32,976 nt of DNA, from NCBI GenBank assembly GCA_018400435.1, contig JAGYMW010000021.1:1-32976 (forward strand). The letters are read 5' to 3'. Within the stretch, counting starts at the first letter, position 1; each line of letters opens with the position of its first letter. Source of the DNA: Bacillota bacterium. Its GTDB lineage: Bacteria; Bacillota; Dethiobacteria; DTU022. Positions 7,088-15,642 of this stretch are shown here, piece after piece. Both the position numbers and the translations under genes were made by a program. The notes under the pieces were generated by a model. It did no database searches and was not told the DNA's origin. It saw only the letters and a list, made by a program, of their open reading frames with translations.

Positions 7088-9730
7088 CTAAAGAGCAACC
7101 CTTGCCGCAGCCAGCCGGGCGATGGGCAGCCGGAATGGTGAACAGCTGACATAGTCGAGGCCGGTATCATGGAAAAATTTGATGGAAGCGGGATCTCCAC
7201 CGTGCTCACCGCATACCCCCACTTTCAAGCCCGGCCTGCTCTGCCGGCCTTTGGCGATAGCCATCTCAACTAGCTGGCCCACCCCGTCGCGATCAATTTC
7301 AGCAAAGGGATTGGCCCGCAGGATCTTTTTCTGAAGGTAAAAGGGTAAAAATTTACCTTCTGCGTCATCGCGGCTGTATCCAAGGGTTGTCTGAGTCAAA
7401 TCGTTTGTCCCGAAGGAGAAGAAAGATGCGATCTCAGCCAGCTGATCGGCAACCATGCAGGCCCGGGGCAGTTCGATCATTGTTCCTGCAAGATACGTAA
7501 TTTTTTGGTTTTTCTCCTTGAATATTTCTTCAGCTGTGTCGTCCACCAGTTTTTTCATCAGTTCCATCTCTTCGCGGTGACCGACCAGGGGAATCATAAT
7601 TTCAGGCTGCAGATCAGCGGCGGGAATACCCTCTTCCAACAGCTCAAAAACGGCCAGGAATATAGCCCTGACTTGCATCCGGTATATTTCGGGATAAACC
7701 AATCCCAGGCGGCACCCGCGATGCCCGAGCATAGGGTTAAATTCGGTAAGGGAGTTCACCTTCTGGAGGAGATTTTCTTTTTCCTGCAGCAGTTTGGCAT
7801 CTCCGCCCTCACGCTGCAGTCGATCCACTTCCACCAGCAGTTCTTCCCGGTCAGGTAAAAACTCATGCAGCGGTGGGTCGAGAAGGCGAATGGTCACCGG
7901 TAAACCGGCCATTTCTTTGAAGATTCCCTTGAAGTCTCCCTGCTGCAGGGGCAGGAGATCGGCCAGTGCTCTTTCCCTTTCCTCCAGGTTGGAAGCAAGA
8001 ATCATTTTCTGGACCAGGGGCACGCGGTCGGCAGCCATAAACATATGCTCCGTCCGGCAGAGGCCGATACCCTGGGCTCCCAGTTCTACGGCCCGGCGGG
8101 CATCTTCCGGGTTGTCTGCATTGGCCCTTACTTTCAGCTTTTTAAAATCGTCTGCCCAGCCGAGCAGCTGGTGAAATTCATCGCTGAACTGGGGCTCAAT
8201 GAGGGGCACATCGCCCAAAATCACCTGGCCCGTACCGCCGTCAATCGATAAAATGATTCCTTCTTGATATTCCTCACCCTTGACATAAAAACGGCCTTTG
8301 GACAAATCGATTCTTAAATCTTCGCAGCCGCTGACACAGGGTTTGCCCATACCACGGGCAACAACAGCAGCATGGCTGGTCATCCCACCCCGGCTGGTTA
8401 AAATCCCCTGGGCGGCAATGATGCCGTGGATATCATCGGGAGTGGTTTCCGGCCGCACCAGTAAAATCTTTTCTCCTTCCTGGGCCATCTCCTGAGCCCG
8501 ATCGGCATCAAAGACCACTTTCCCTGAAGCAGCACCCGGCGATGCGGGTAGTCCTTTGGTAATGACATTCTTTTTGACGTCGGGGTCAATCCGCCAATGC
8601 AGGAGCTGATCCAATTGATCCGGTTCAATGCGCTGCAGAGCTCTGGGCCTGTCAATTAATCCTTCCCGAACCATGTCAACGGCAACTCGAACAGCCGCTG
8701 CAGCAGTTCTCTTCCCGGTTCGGGTCTGCAGCATGTAAAGTTTGCCCTGTTCAATGGTGAATTCAATGTCCTGCATGTCGAGGTAATGTTTTTCCAGTTT
8801 TTGGCACGCCTCGAGGAATTGCTTGTAGACCTCTGGCATATCTTTATCCAGATCGCTCAGGTCCCGGGGCGTGCGGATCCCCGCCACCACATCTTCTCCC
8901 TGAGCATTAAGGAGGTATTCACCGTAAATAAGCGGTTCACCGGTGGATGGGTTGCGGGTGAAAGCAACTCCCGTCCCGCTGTCATTACCGAGATTGCCAT
9001 AAACCATGGCCTGAACGTTGACTGCGGTGCCCAGGTTGTCGGGAATACGATTTGCCTGGCGGTAAACCACGGCCCGGTCTGTGTTCCACGATTTGAATAC
9101 TGCTTCTACGGCCAGGAAAAGCTGCTCCTGCGGATCCAGGGGAAAATCACTGCCCGTCTCCTTGCGGACAATCTTTAAAAATCGTTCTGCAATTTTTTCC
9201 AAATCGGTTTCCTCCAGCTCGGCATCGCTGTGAACTTTCTTTTCTTTGCGGGCTGCGGTGAGAACGTTTTCAAAATGATGGCTGCCCACTTTTAGCACCA
9301 CATCGGCAAACATTTGAATAAAGCGGCGGTAGCAGTCAAGGGCAAAGCGGCGATCACCAGCTTGATCGGCCAGATATTCTACCGTGGTAGGGTTTAAGCC
9401 AAGATTGAGAATCGTATCCATCATCCCGGGCATGGAAATTACCGCTCCTGAACGAACGGAGATAAGCAGAGGCGGTTTTTCACCAAATCGCTTGCCCGTT
9501 TTCTCTTCGAGCAGACTGAGATTCTCGAGAATCTCTTCTTTCAGTTCGGACCAGAGATTTTTGTGCTCCTTTAAATACATGTTGCAGGCTTCGGTGGTAA
9601 CGGTAAAGCCTGGTGGAACAGGAAGGCCAATGCTTGCCATCTCCGCCAGTCCGGCTCCTTTGCCGCCAAGCAGGCTTTTCATTGACATGTTACCCTCTTC
9701 AAATGGATAAACATACTGCTCGGGTTTCAT
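7088..9730 (-). CDS. ppdK: Pyruvate, phosphate dikinase
   Basis: This 880-residue enzyme interconverts pyruvate + ATP + Pi and PEP + AMP + PPi, a reversible glycolytic/gluconeogenic step common in anaerobes. It is the full family length. An N-terminal ATP-grasp domain (SLLGGKGAGLAEM near 19-31) is followed by the phosphohistidine domain GGMTSHAAVVARG, with catalytic H453 and regulatory T451. The C-terminal PEP/pyruvate barrel ends with VGVCGEHGGDP, the expected catalytic cysteine. ATG at 9730 has AAGGAGG 9 nt upstream and overlaps the ppsR stop by 4 bp. That pairing fits a kinase target and its regulator. The enzyme should be inactivated by phosphorylation of T451. No strong terminator follows, so some read-through into the next gene is possible. 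Confidence 0.97.
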   Translation of the reverse strand: MKPEQYVYPFEEGNMSMKSLLGGKGAGLAEMASIGLPVPPGFTVTTEACNMYLKEHKNLWSELKEEILENLSLLEEKTGKRFGEKPPLLISVRSGAVISMPGMMDTILNLGLNPTTVEYLADQAGDRRFALDCYRRFIQMFADVVLKVGSHHFENVLTAARKEKKVHSDAELEETDLEKIAERFLKIVRKETGSDFPLDPQEQLFLAVEAVFKSWNTDRAVVYRQANRIPDNLGTAVNVQAMVYGNLGNDSGTGVAFTRNPSTGEPLIYGEYLLNAQGEDVVAGIRTPRDLSDLDKDMPEVYKQFLEACQKLEKHYLDMQDIEFTIEQGKLYMLQTRTGKRTAAAAVRVAVDMVREGLIDRPRALQRIEPDQLDQLLHWRIDPDVKKNVITKGLPASPGAASGKVVFDADRAQEMAQEGEKILLVRPETTPDDIHGIIAAQGILTSRGGMTSHAAVVARGMGKPCVSGCEDLRIDLSKGRFYVKGEEYQEGIILSIDGGTGQVILGDVPLIEPQFSDEFHQLLGWADDFKKLKVRANADNPEDARRAVELGAQGIGLCRTEHMFMAADRVPLVQKMILASNLEERERALADLLPLQQGDFKGIFKEMAGLPVTIRLLDPPLHEFLPDREELLVEVDRLQREGGDAKLLQEKENLLQKVNSLTEFNPMLGHRGCRLGLVYPEIYRMQVRAIFLAVFELLEEGIPAADLQPEIMIPLVGHREEMELMKKLVDDTAEEIFKEKNQKITYLAGTMIELPRACMVADQLAEIASFFSFGTNDLTQTTLGYSRDDAEGKFLPFYLQKKILRANPFAEIDRDGVGQLVEMAIAKGRQSRPGLKVGVCGEHGGDPASIKFFHDTGLDYVSCSPFRLPIARLAAARVAL

Positions 9731-10554
9731 TCTTTTTGTCCTCCTTTAATTACCTGGATAATCCTGCTGGCCACTTCTTCGACCGCCTTGGTTGAAACAT
9801 CGAAAACAGTGCAGCCGATTTTTTTCATCACCCTCCGGGCATAGGCCAGTTCTTCTTCAATTCTTTCCACCGCTATATAATTGGCATCATCTTCCAGACC
9901 AAGAGATTTAAGCCTTTCTTTCCTGATTGTCCGCAGCTGGTAGGGGTCAATTATCAGGCCGATAATTTTCTGTGGACCAATCCAGAACAGCTCCTCGGGT
10001 AACTCAACTTCAGGGACAAGCGGCACATTGGCCGCTTTCAGACCCTGATGAGCAAGATACATGCTAAGAGGGGTTTTTGAAGTGCGGGAAATACCGACCA
10101 GAACCACATCGGCTTTCAGCAAGCCACGCGGATTTTTACCGTCGTCGTTCTTGACAGCAAACTCCACTGCTTCTACGCGACGAAAGTAATTTTCATCGAG
10201 ACGCCGGACCTTTCCAGGCTCGAAAACAGGCTGTTCACCGGTGATCCGGTTAAAAGCCTCAATCAGTGAACCGAGGATATCGGCCGTCGGAATATCTTCA
10301 TGGGCGGCAACTTCTTTAACCATGGCCTGACGCAGTTCAGGAACAATCAGGGTATAGGCAATGATTGCTTTGCTGTCTGCAGCTTCCCGAACGATTGAGC
10401 GAATCTGTTCCCTGTCTTCCACAAAGGGGACCCGGCGCATCTTTACTTTTCCCGTGTCATACTGGCTGGCTACTGCTTTGACAACAAACTCGGCCGTATC
10501 GCCAATTGAATCGGATACCACATAGACAATGGGCCTTTCTTCATTGTTGTCCAT
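9727..10554 (-). CDS. ppsR: PPDK regulatory protein (ADP-dependent kinase/Pi-dependent phosphorylase)
   Basis: This 275-residue DUF299-family protein phosphorylates and dephosphorylates the threonine next to the catalytic histidine of PPDK, switching it off and on. Visible features are the N-terminal YVVSDSIGDTAE and the P-loop-like VGISRTSKTPLS (about 153-164). ATG at 10554 is supported by GGAGG 8 nt upstream and by family length. An upstream in-frame ATG at 10632 adds 26 residues that do not look like the family. The gene overlaps ppdK by 4 bp, which makes PPDK rather than PEP synthase the likely target. In B. subtilis the orthologue (yqfL) also follows the glyQS genes, so its place here is ancestral. 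Confidence 0.93.
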   Translation of the reverse strand: MDNNEERPIVYVVSDSIGDTAEFVVKAVASQYDTGKVKMRRVPFVEDREQIRSIVREAADSKAIIAYTLIVPELRQAMVKEVAAHEDIPTADILGSLIEAFNRITGEQPVFEPGKVRRLDENYFRRVEAVEFAVKNDDGKNPRGLLKADVVLVGISRTSKTPLSMYLAHQGLKAANVPLVPEVELPEELFWIGPQKIIGLIIDPYQLRTIRKERLKSLGLEDDANYIAVERIEEELAYARRVMKKIGCTVFDVSTKAVEEVASRIIQVIKGGQKE

Positions 10555-10646
10555 CTGATGACCTCCATAAGGCTGGTATGGCAACCGCCTGCGACTATCG
10601 TAAAGCCTGTTTATATATACTTTACCCGGCACTGAACTTCCTGCTT

Positions 10647-12743
10647 CTATGATTCGTTTTGCGACACCGGCAGTTTGGAAAAATCAGCCACCTGATTGAA
10701 AAGCTCTTTCAGGGCAAAAAGCAGGTTTAGCCTGTTGGTCCTGATCCTGTCATCGTCAACCATTACCATTACATGGTCAAAAAAGCCGTCGACAGATTTC
10801 CTCAGGTGCTGCAGCTCTTCAAGACAGCGTGCCAGATCTTCCGTGCTGTCAAAAGCCAGTTTCGCTTTTAAAAAGGCATGATAGAGTTTCTTTTCCGATT
10901 CCTCCTGCAGGAGAGCAACATCAACTTTTTCTTCGGCCTCTTTTGGTGCCAGATTGGCTACCCGGTTATAGGCCGTGATCACATCGTCCATGAGGGGCCC
11001 CTGTAGATATTCGGTAAGGCTGATGGCACGTTTAAAAAGGGCCGAGACTGTATTGACAGACACTCCCAACACCGCTTCAATAACCTCGAAGGTGATTTCC
11101 ATCTCCTGCATGGCAAAGCGGATTCTCTGAGCAAAGAAGTCTTTGAGATCGGCTGTCAATTCTGCCCGTTTCTGTTCTGTCAGTTCTTCTTCCATGGTCG
11201 TAGCAAGCACATCAAGCGATATTTTAATATACTTATCCAGAGGCAGGTTTAGATCCAGCCGCTGCAGAATGGTCACCGCACCCTGGGCCTGGCGCCGCAG
11301 AGCATAAGGATCCTGGGAACCGGTGGGCTGAATACCGACGGCAAAACAACCGGCCAGGGTATCGATGCGATCAGCCAGCGAAACAATAGCCCCCTGCAGC
11401 GTTTTAGGAATTCTGTCGCCGCCAAAACGCGGCAGGTAATGCTCAAAAATGGCTACAGCTACCTCTTCGGGCTCACCGCTGATCCTGGCATATTCCCTGC
11501 CCATGACCCCCTGCAGTTCGGTGAATTCCCTGACCATGTCGGTAACAAGGTCAGCCTTGCAAAGATGGGCTGCCCGGGAAGTCTTTTCGATTTTCTCGTT
11601 CGGCATGCCCAGTTCACGGCCAAGTTCTTCGGCCAATTTTACCAGGCGCTGGCGTTTTTGCTCCAGGCTGCCCAGCTGTTCGAGAAAAACAACTCCGCTC
11701 AACTTCTCAACGTAATATTCCAGGGGCCGTTTGCAGTCTTCATCAAAAAAGAAGCGAGCATCGGCTAAACGGGCCTGCAGCACCTTGGAATATCCACGCC
11801 GGATATTTTCGTGAAACCGGTTATTGCTAATGCCCACAAAGAAGGGCAGCAGGTCACCATTATCTTCTCCGACCAGAGGGAAGTAGCGCTGATGATGTTG
11901 CATGGTAGTAATGAGAACTTCCGGCGGCAGGTCAAGATAAGCTTCATCATAATAACCGTCAACCGCTACCGGGTATTCCACGAGATAAAGGACTTCTTCG
12001 AGCAAATCATTGTCTATTAGGGGCCGTCCGCCCTTTTCAGCGGCCTTTTCAGCCAGCTGCCGGCGGATTATTTCAAGACGGCGCTCCGGATCAACTATGA
12101 CGAATTTTTCTTCCAGTGTTTTGTAGTAATGCTCAACACTGTTTATGACCACGGCCTCCGGGGCAAGGAAACGGTGCCCGTATGTCCGGTTGGCAGAATT
12201 GATCCCCGCATAGCTGAAAGAAACGGGATCCCCATCATACAGGGCCATGATCCAGCGGATCGGGCGGGCAAAACGGATTTCCCTGCTCTGCCAGTACATA
12301 GGCCGCGGGAAATTCAACTTTTGTATCAAACGGGGCAGTAGTTCCGGCAGGACATCCGTCGTATCTTTCCCGGTCACCTTTTGATGGAGAACAATATACT
12401 GAGCCCCTTTTATTTCTTTCTCTTCTATATCACCGGCTGCGGCATTCCTGCTTTTCAAAAAACCTTCCAGGGCCCTGGTCGGACTGCCCTCTGCATCATA
12501 GGCCCGATCAACAGGTGGCCCCTTGATAGTTTCAACCAGATCAGGTTGCCTGTCAGCAAGTTCCCGTACCACCAGGGTCAGACGGCGGGGAGTGCCGGCA
12601 ATATCTATTTTTTTGAATTCAAACCGGTTTTCCGCCAGCATGGCTTTTGCTTCAACAGCCAGCTGCTGCAGGGCCCCTGACATGAAACGGGAAGGGATCT
12701 CCTCACAACCTATTTCCAACAACAAATCGTATCCTGCGGTCAT
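10647..12743 (-). CDS. glyS: Glycyl-tRNA synthetase beta subunit
   Basis: This 698-residue tRNA-binding subunit of the bacterial alpha2beta2 glycyl-tRNA synthetase begins with the family N-terminus [16 protein letters not shown]. It contains the HD-like central region ([20 protein letters not shown]) and a C-terminal anticodon-binding region ([14 protein letters not shown]). The length is normal. ATG at 12743 has GGAGG 9 nt upstream and overlaps the glyQ stop by 4 bp (ATGA), which couples the 1:1 subunits. Expression is set by the glycine T-box upstream of glyQ. Confidence 0.97.
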   Translation of the reverse strand: MTAGYDLLLEIGCEEIPSRFMSGALQQLAVEAKAMLAENRFEFKKIDIAGTPRRLTLVVRELADRQPDLVETIKGPPVDRAYDAEGSPTRALEGFLKSRNAAAGDIEEKEIKGAQYIVLHQKVTGKDTTDVLPELLPRLIQKLNFPRPMYWQSREIRFARPIRWIMALYDGDPVSFSYAGINSANRTYGHRFLAPEAVVINSVEHYYKTLEEKFVIVDPERRLEIIRRQLAEKAAEKGGRPLIDNDLLEEVLYLVEYPVAVDGYYDEAYLDLPPEVLITTMQHHQRYFPLVGEDNGDLLPFFVGISNNRFHENIRRGYSKVLQARLADARFFFDEDCKRPLEYYVEKLSGVVFLEQLGSLEQKRQRLVKLAEELGRELGMPNEKIEKTSRAAHLCKADLVTDMVREFTELQGVMGREYARISGEPEEVAVAIFEHYLPRFGGDRIPKTLQGAIVSLADRIDTLAGCFAVGIQPTGSQDPYALRRQAQGAVTILQRLDLNLPLDKYIKISLDVLATTMEEELTEQKRAELTADLKDFFAQRIRFAMQEMEITFEVIEAVLGVSVNTVSALFKRAISLTEYLQGPLMDDVITAYNRVANLAPKEAEEKVDVALLQEESEKKLYHAFLKAKLAFDSTEDLARCLEELQHLRKSVDGFFDHVMVMVDDDRIRTNRLNLLFALKELFNQVADFSKLPVSQNES

Positions 12744-13621
12744 CTGGCTTCACCTCCAGCAAGCAGGGGATAACCGGCTTCTTCCCGCTGTGTTAGATAA
12801 CATTCTGCACACAACCTGGCCAGAGTGCGCACCCGTCCGATGTAAGCGGCTCTTTCAGTTACACTGATTGCACCACGCGCATCAAGATTATTGAAAGTGT
12901 GCGAGCATTTCAGGATATAATCATAAGCCGGGAAAACCAGGTTCGCTTCCAGCAGCCGTTTGGCTTCTCTTTCATAATCGGCAAAGAGCCTGAAAAGAAG
13001 CTCCAGATCGGCATAATCGAAGCTGTAGCTGGACTGCTCCCACTCTACCCGCTGAAATATTTCGCCGTAGGTAATAGAATCGGTCCAGTTCAGATCAAAG
13101 ACATTGTCACAATCCTGTAAATACATGGCAATTCTTTCCAATCCATAGGTCAGCTCTACCGGCACCTGTTCAACATCAAACCCGCCGACCTGCTGAAAAT
13201 AGGTAAACTGGGTAATCTCCATACCATCAAGCCATATTTCCCAGCCCAGGCCCCAGGCCCCGAGAGTGGGCGCTTCCCAGTTATCCTCGACAAACCGGAT
13301 GTCATGCTCGAGAGGATCAAGTCCGAGATAGGCCAGGCTGTCCAGGTATTTCTGCTGGATATCGGCCGGGGCAGGTTTCAAAATAACCTGGTACTGCAAA
13401 TGCTGGTAGAGCCGGTTCGGGTTTTCACCATACCGGCCGTCGGCCGGCCGCCTTGAAGGTTCCACGTAAGCAACCGACCATGGTTCGGGTCCCAACGATT
13501 TCAAAAAGGTAGCCGGGTTCATCGTCCCCGCCCCTTTTTCGACATCGTAGGGCTGCCAGATGAGACAGCCTTTTGAAGCCCAGTATTCCTGGAGTTTCAT
13601 CATGATTGTCTGCAGATTCAA
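12740..13621 (-). CDS. glyQ: Glycyl-tRNA synthetase alpha subunit
   Basis: This 293-residue catalytic subunit makes glycyl-adenylate. It is strongly conserved: [20 protein letters not shown] at the N-terminus, [20 protein letters not shown] (class II motif 2 region) and [11 protein letters not shown] (motif 3). A TTG start at 13621 gives [19 protein letters not shown], in line with the family N-terminus, and has GGGAGG 7 nt upstream. Extending to the ATG at 13684 would run into the T-box terminator and add a non-homologous tail. It is transcribed with glyS. Confidence 0.96.
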   Translation of the reverse strand: MNLQTIMMKLQEYWASKGCLIWQPYDVEKGAGTMNPATFLKSLGPEPWSVAYVEPSRRPADGRYGENPNRLYQHLQYQVILKPAPADIQQKYLDSLAYLGLDPLEHDIRFVEDNWEAPTLGAWGLGWEIWLDGMEITQFTYFQQVGGFDVEQVPVELTYGLERIAMYLQDCDNVFDLNWTDSITYGEIFQRVEWEQSSYSFDYADLELLFRLFADYEREAKRLLEANLVFPAYDYILKCSHTFNNLDARGAISVTERAAYIGRVRTLARLCAECYLTQREEAGYPLLAGGEAR

Positions 13622-13665
13622 ATTTATACCTCCCAAACGTGACTGATCAACAGTCCTTCTGTCAC

Positions 13666-13713
13666 GAAAAAATAAAAATCCCATCCCCCTGGTTCATAAC
13701 CATAGGGACGGGA
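13666..13713 (-). terminator. T-box regulatory terminator
   Basis: TCCCGTCCCTATGGTT (13713-13698) pairs with AACCAGGGGGATGGGA (13694-13679), a 16-position stem with one mismatch. It is followed by ATTTTTATTTTTT. It competes with the antiterminator formed by the T-box sequence just upstream. Confidence 0.93.
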
Positions 13714-13903
13714 CATGTTCCCGCGGTTCCACCCTATTTGGCTCCACTTAATAGTAAGCAGAACCCTCTTCTTTGTTCTTCTAAAGCTCGAGAACGCCAT
13801 TCACCGGATTCTCGGCCGGGCTTGCACCATCCCCGATTCGCTGAATGCTCCAAGAGAACCTTCCGGTTACTTCTTTCTCTCATTGCTCCACTGCTATTCG
13901 ATT
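13666..13903 (-). promoter_or_regulatory. Glycine T-box riboswitch leader of glyQS
   Basis: The conserved T-box core AGGGTGGAACCGCGGG lies at 13735-13720. Upstream is a Stem I region. A likely specifier codon GGC (13798-13796) sits in the 3' side of the lower stem, and GATGGTGCAAGCCC forms the apical region. Uncharged tRNA-Gly would pair with the specifier and the T-box bulge, favour the antiterminator and open transcription of glyQS. The specifier was assigned by position, not by folding software. Confidence 0.93.
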
Positions 13904-13909
13904 ATTAGA

Positions 13910-13938
13910 ATATTAACAATAGGCCACGACTTTGTCAA
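13910..13938 (-). promoter_or_regulatory. sigma-A promoter of the T-box-glyQS operon
   Basis: Perfect TTGACA (13938-13933), a 17-nt spacer and TAATAT (13915-13910) on the minus strand. Transcription starts near 13903, at the T-box leader. The -35 directly abuts the degenerate repeat at 13939-13984. Confidence 0.88.
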
Positions 13939-13984
13939 GGACACAGAGGGACGTGACTCAGGAGGACAGTTCTTTTGTGCCCTT
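13939..13984 (+). repeat. Degenerate REP-like repeat, copy C
   Basis: Contains GGACACAGAGGGACG and, further on, AGGAGGACAGTT then TTGTGCCC. These resemble the repeat unit of copies A and B (TGACACAGGGGACGG...TTGTGTGCC) in the opposite orientation. It lies against the -35 of the glyQS promoter. It is less certain than A and B because the match is broken into two half-units. Confidence 0.4.
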
Positions 13985-14160
13985 AAAATAGCAAATACAT
14001 GATGCAAGAATGTTTACCGGGCACCGGCAAAAGATACAAAATAACCGCTCTGTCCTTCAAACCGCTCCCGTTTTTTAACAAAGAAAAGATGCAAAAGATC
14101 GAGTGGCGCAGGGGAATTTTATCCCTGCTCTCTCACAAAACCGGATGTGGACCTCTCGAT
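13985..14160. other. Non-coding gap with one unexplained hairpin
   Basis: No supported gene between the repeats C and A. A 6-bp hairpin (GCAGGG 14108-14113 with CCCTGC 14123-14128) lies downstream of the flavodoxin gene but has no T run on either strand, so it is not a clear terminator. Nothing else was recognised. Confidence 0.5.
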
Positions 14161-14188
14161 ATGGTACACAACCGTCCCCTGTGTCATA
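14161..14188 (-). repeat. Direct repeat, copy A (REP-like)
   Basis: The plus-strand sequence GG-T-ACACAACCG-T-CCCCTGTG-TCAT closely matches copy B at 15612-15642 in the same orientation, differing by two substitutions and small insertions. It begins directly after the flavodoxin stop codon. Sequences of the form ACACAGGGGACGGTT resemble REP-type elements in other bacteria. Confidence 0.6.
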
Positions 14189-14662
14189 CTAAGAAGGGAA
14201 CAGTTTGCTTAAATTGGCTAAGGCTTCCTTTATTGACTGTTCGCGACGGGATCCCGCCCAGACGACAATTTTTGACCCCACTACCCTTGCTCCCCGTAAT
14301 TCACATTCCTTCTTCATGAAAGAGATGGCCCCGGTCCCCCCCAGCCACAAAACTGGAATCTGCTTGGTAACAAAAAGGGCTATTTTTTTACCCTCCATTT
14401 TCGGAAGGCTTTGCATATACTTTTTCATGACCGGGTTCAGGGAAAAGGCCTGTACCGGAGCACCGAAAACCAGGGCATCGTAATTGTCAACTTCCGGAGC
14501 ATTAACAATCTCAAATTTGCCGGGCTGAGCGGGAATTTTGCCCTCAATGGTTATCTCTTCAATATTTACCTGGTGGCCCGCTCCTTCCAGTGTTTTTAAT
14601 AATTTACCGGCGACAGTTTTTGTATTCCCCGTCTGCGAGTAATAAATGATTCCGATTTTCAT
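14189..14662 (-). CDS. Flavodoxin family protein
   Basis: A 157-residue cytoplasmic FMN protein. The phosphate-binding loop YSQTGNTKTVA (about 8-18) and the flavin-stacking region (ALVFGAPVQAF, about 67-77) are visible. The closest type is the flavodoxin/NAD(P)H-quinone-like single-domain group. ATG at 14662 has GGAGG 7 nt upstream. The open frame extending upstream to 14824 overlaps the FMN-binding gene and is not used. It is the third gene of a minus-strand cassette with an extracytoplasmic FMN-binding protein and a small membrane protein, which suggests a short flavin electron-transfer chain. The redox partner is unknown. Confidence 0.85.
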   Translation of the reverse strand: MKIGIIYYSQTGNTKTVAGKLLKTLEGAGHQVNIEEITIEGKIPAQPGKFEIVNAPEVDNYDALVFGAPVQAFSLNPVMKKYMQSLPKMEGKKIALFVTKQIPVLWLGGTGAISFMKKECELRGARVVGSKIVVWAGSRREQSIKEALANLSKLFPS

Positions 14663-14687
14663 AATATTTCCTCCAGCTGTAAATAAG

Positions 14688-15092
14688 TTAATCGGCAGAA
14701 CCTGAAAGTGCGTCTTCAACCGCCTTAAGGATGACCATGCTGCTGTAAGTAGCACCGGATACCGTATCAACCTCAAGGCTCTGCTTTTCAATAACGTCAT
14801 CCAGGATAACCTCTGCTGCCCCAACCTGGTCGTTCTGGTGTTTTAACAGCTCAATAGCAGTGATGGCCTGGTCATTAACGGTTACTTCCACTTCAACGGC
14901 CACCGGAAAAACCTCATAAGTACCCCTGTGCTGACCATCAGCAACACTGTGAAGATCAATTTCTCCCAGAGTTTGTTCAGAAAGCTGCTCCAGGTTTGAT
15001 TTTACATTGACCATTACAGACCGGACCGCAAAAATAACGATCATGACGATGACCGCCAGCACTATGAGGATTACCTTTTTCTTCTTTTTCAT
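14688..15092 (-). CDS. Membrane-anchored FMN-binding domain protein (flavinylation target)
   Basis: 134 residues. A lysine-rich N-terminus and one membrane helix (about 7-27) anchor an outside FMN-binding domain (about 50-130) of the type in RnfG and NqrC. The motif DTVSGATYS (109-117) matches the covalent flavinylation signal used by ApbE transferases, with T115 the expected FMN attachment residue. The protein therefore probably carries FMN outside the membrane. The start is ATG at 15092, just before the Lys-rich helix, with a weak AAGGCGG at about 9 nt. The frame upstream to 15203 looks non-coding. The flavodoxin follows 25 bp downstream. No ApbE gene is in the window, so it must act from elsewhere. 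Confidence 0.85.
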   Translation of the reverse strand: MKKKKKVILIVLAVIVMIVIFAVRSVMVNVKSNLEQLSEQTLGEIDLHSVADGQHRGTYEVFPVAVEVEVTVNDQAITAIELLKHQNDQVGAAEVILDDVIEKQSLEVDTVSGATYSSMVILKAVEDALSGSAD

Positions 15093-15206
15093 TAACAAAA
15101 TCCGCCTTTGTTTTAAATCATCTGCCGTTCGGTTAATCGTCTGAAGAACAAATGTCAGGAAAGGTCTTCCGGAAAAAATCCACCCGCAAAAAATCATCCC
15201 CATGAT

Positions 15207-15395
15207 TTACAGTTCAAGATATTTTAGCGCTTCATAAATCAGAAAAGCCGGCCAGACCAGGGCTTTCAAAAATCCAAGCACCCCGATCCAGAATGTTGTA
15301 GCCTGCCCGATAAAATAAATTGCCGCCCCAATAAAACCCAGCCCGTATACAGCGCTGGCGGCTCCACTGCTATGGTAATCTCTGGCCATCTCCAT
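15207..15395 (-). CDS. Small conserved membrane protein
   Basis: 62 residues with two hydrophobic segments (about 12-31 and 36-56). The second has GVLGFLKALVWPAFLIYEAL, a pattern I associate with short uncharacterised membrane proteins in anaerobes; no function is known. The start is ATG at 15395 or ATG at 15389 (MARDYH). AAGGGG is 3 nt from the first and 9 nt from the second, so 15389 fits better. It is first in the cassette with the FMN-binding protein and flavodoxin and could be their membrane partner. That role is inferred from context only. Confidence 0.7.
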   Translation of the reverse strand: MEMARDYHSSGAASAVYGLGFIGAAIYFIGQATTFWIGVLGFLKALVWPAFLIYEALKYLEL

Positions 15396-15603
15396 AATCC
15401 CCTTTCAATAAATTGAAAATGATAGCAGCGATAAAAGTCCACTTATTATGAGTGTACTACTTGCAAAAGTATGGAACAATCAATTTTTGTTTAATCACAC
15501 CGGAGAACATAAGGAAACAGCTCTTTGGTGTTGAAGCCTGATGATACGTTCATACCGCTTCTATGACTGATGCTGCCTGAACAGTTCACACACTCTATAT
15601 TAA

Positions 15604-15642
15604 TGTGCCTCGTGGCACACAACCGGCCCCCTGTATCGTCAT
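15604..15642 (-). repeat. Direct repeat, copy B, with adjoining hairpin
   Basis: The plus strand 15612-15642 (GGCACACAACCGGCCCCCTG...TCATGA) matches copy A at 14161-14188. A perfect 6-bp hairpin TGTGCC-tcgt-GGCACA (15604-15619) overlaps its edge, as REP-type elements often show. The recO stop codon (15641-15639) lies inside the repeat. The rest of the 15396-15603 gap shows no clear promoter or gene. Confidence 0.6.

Noticed and set aside
13622-13684. Upstream extension of glyQ to ATG 13684
   Set aside because: It enters the T-box terminator and adds residues not seen in the family; TTG 13621 has a proper ribosome site.
14101-14130. Hairpin GCAGGG/CCCTGC as the flavodoxin terminator
   Set aside because: No T run follows it on either strand.
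15093-15203. N-terminal extension of the FMN-binding protein
   Set aside because: No ribosome site near 15203; the real membrane anchor starts with the Lys-rich MKKKKK at 15092.
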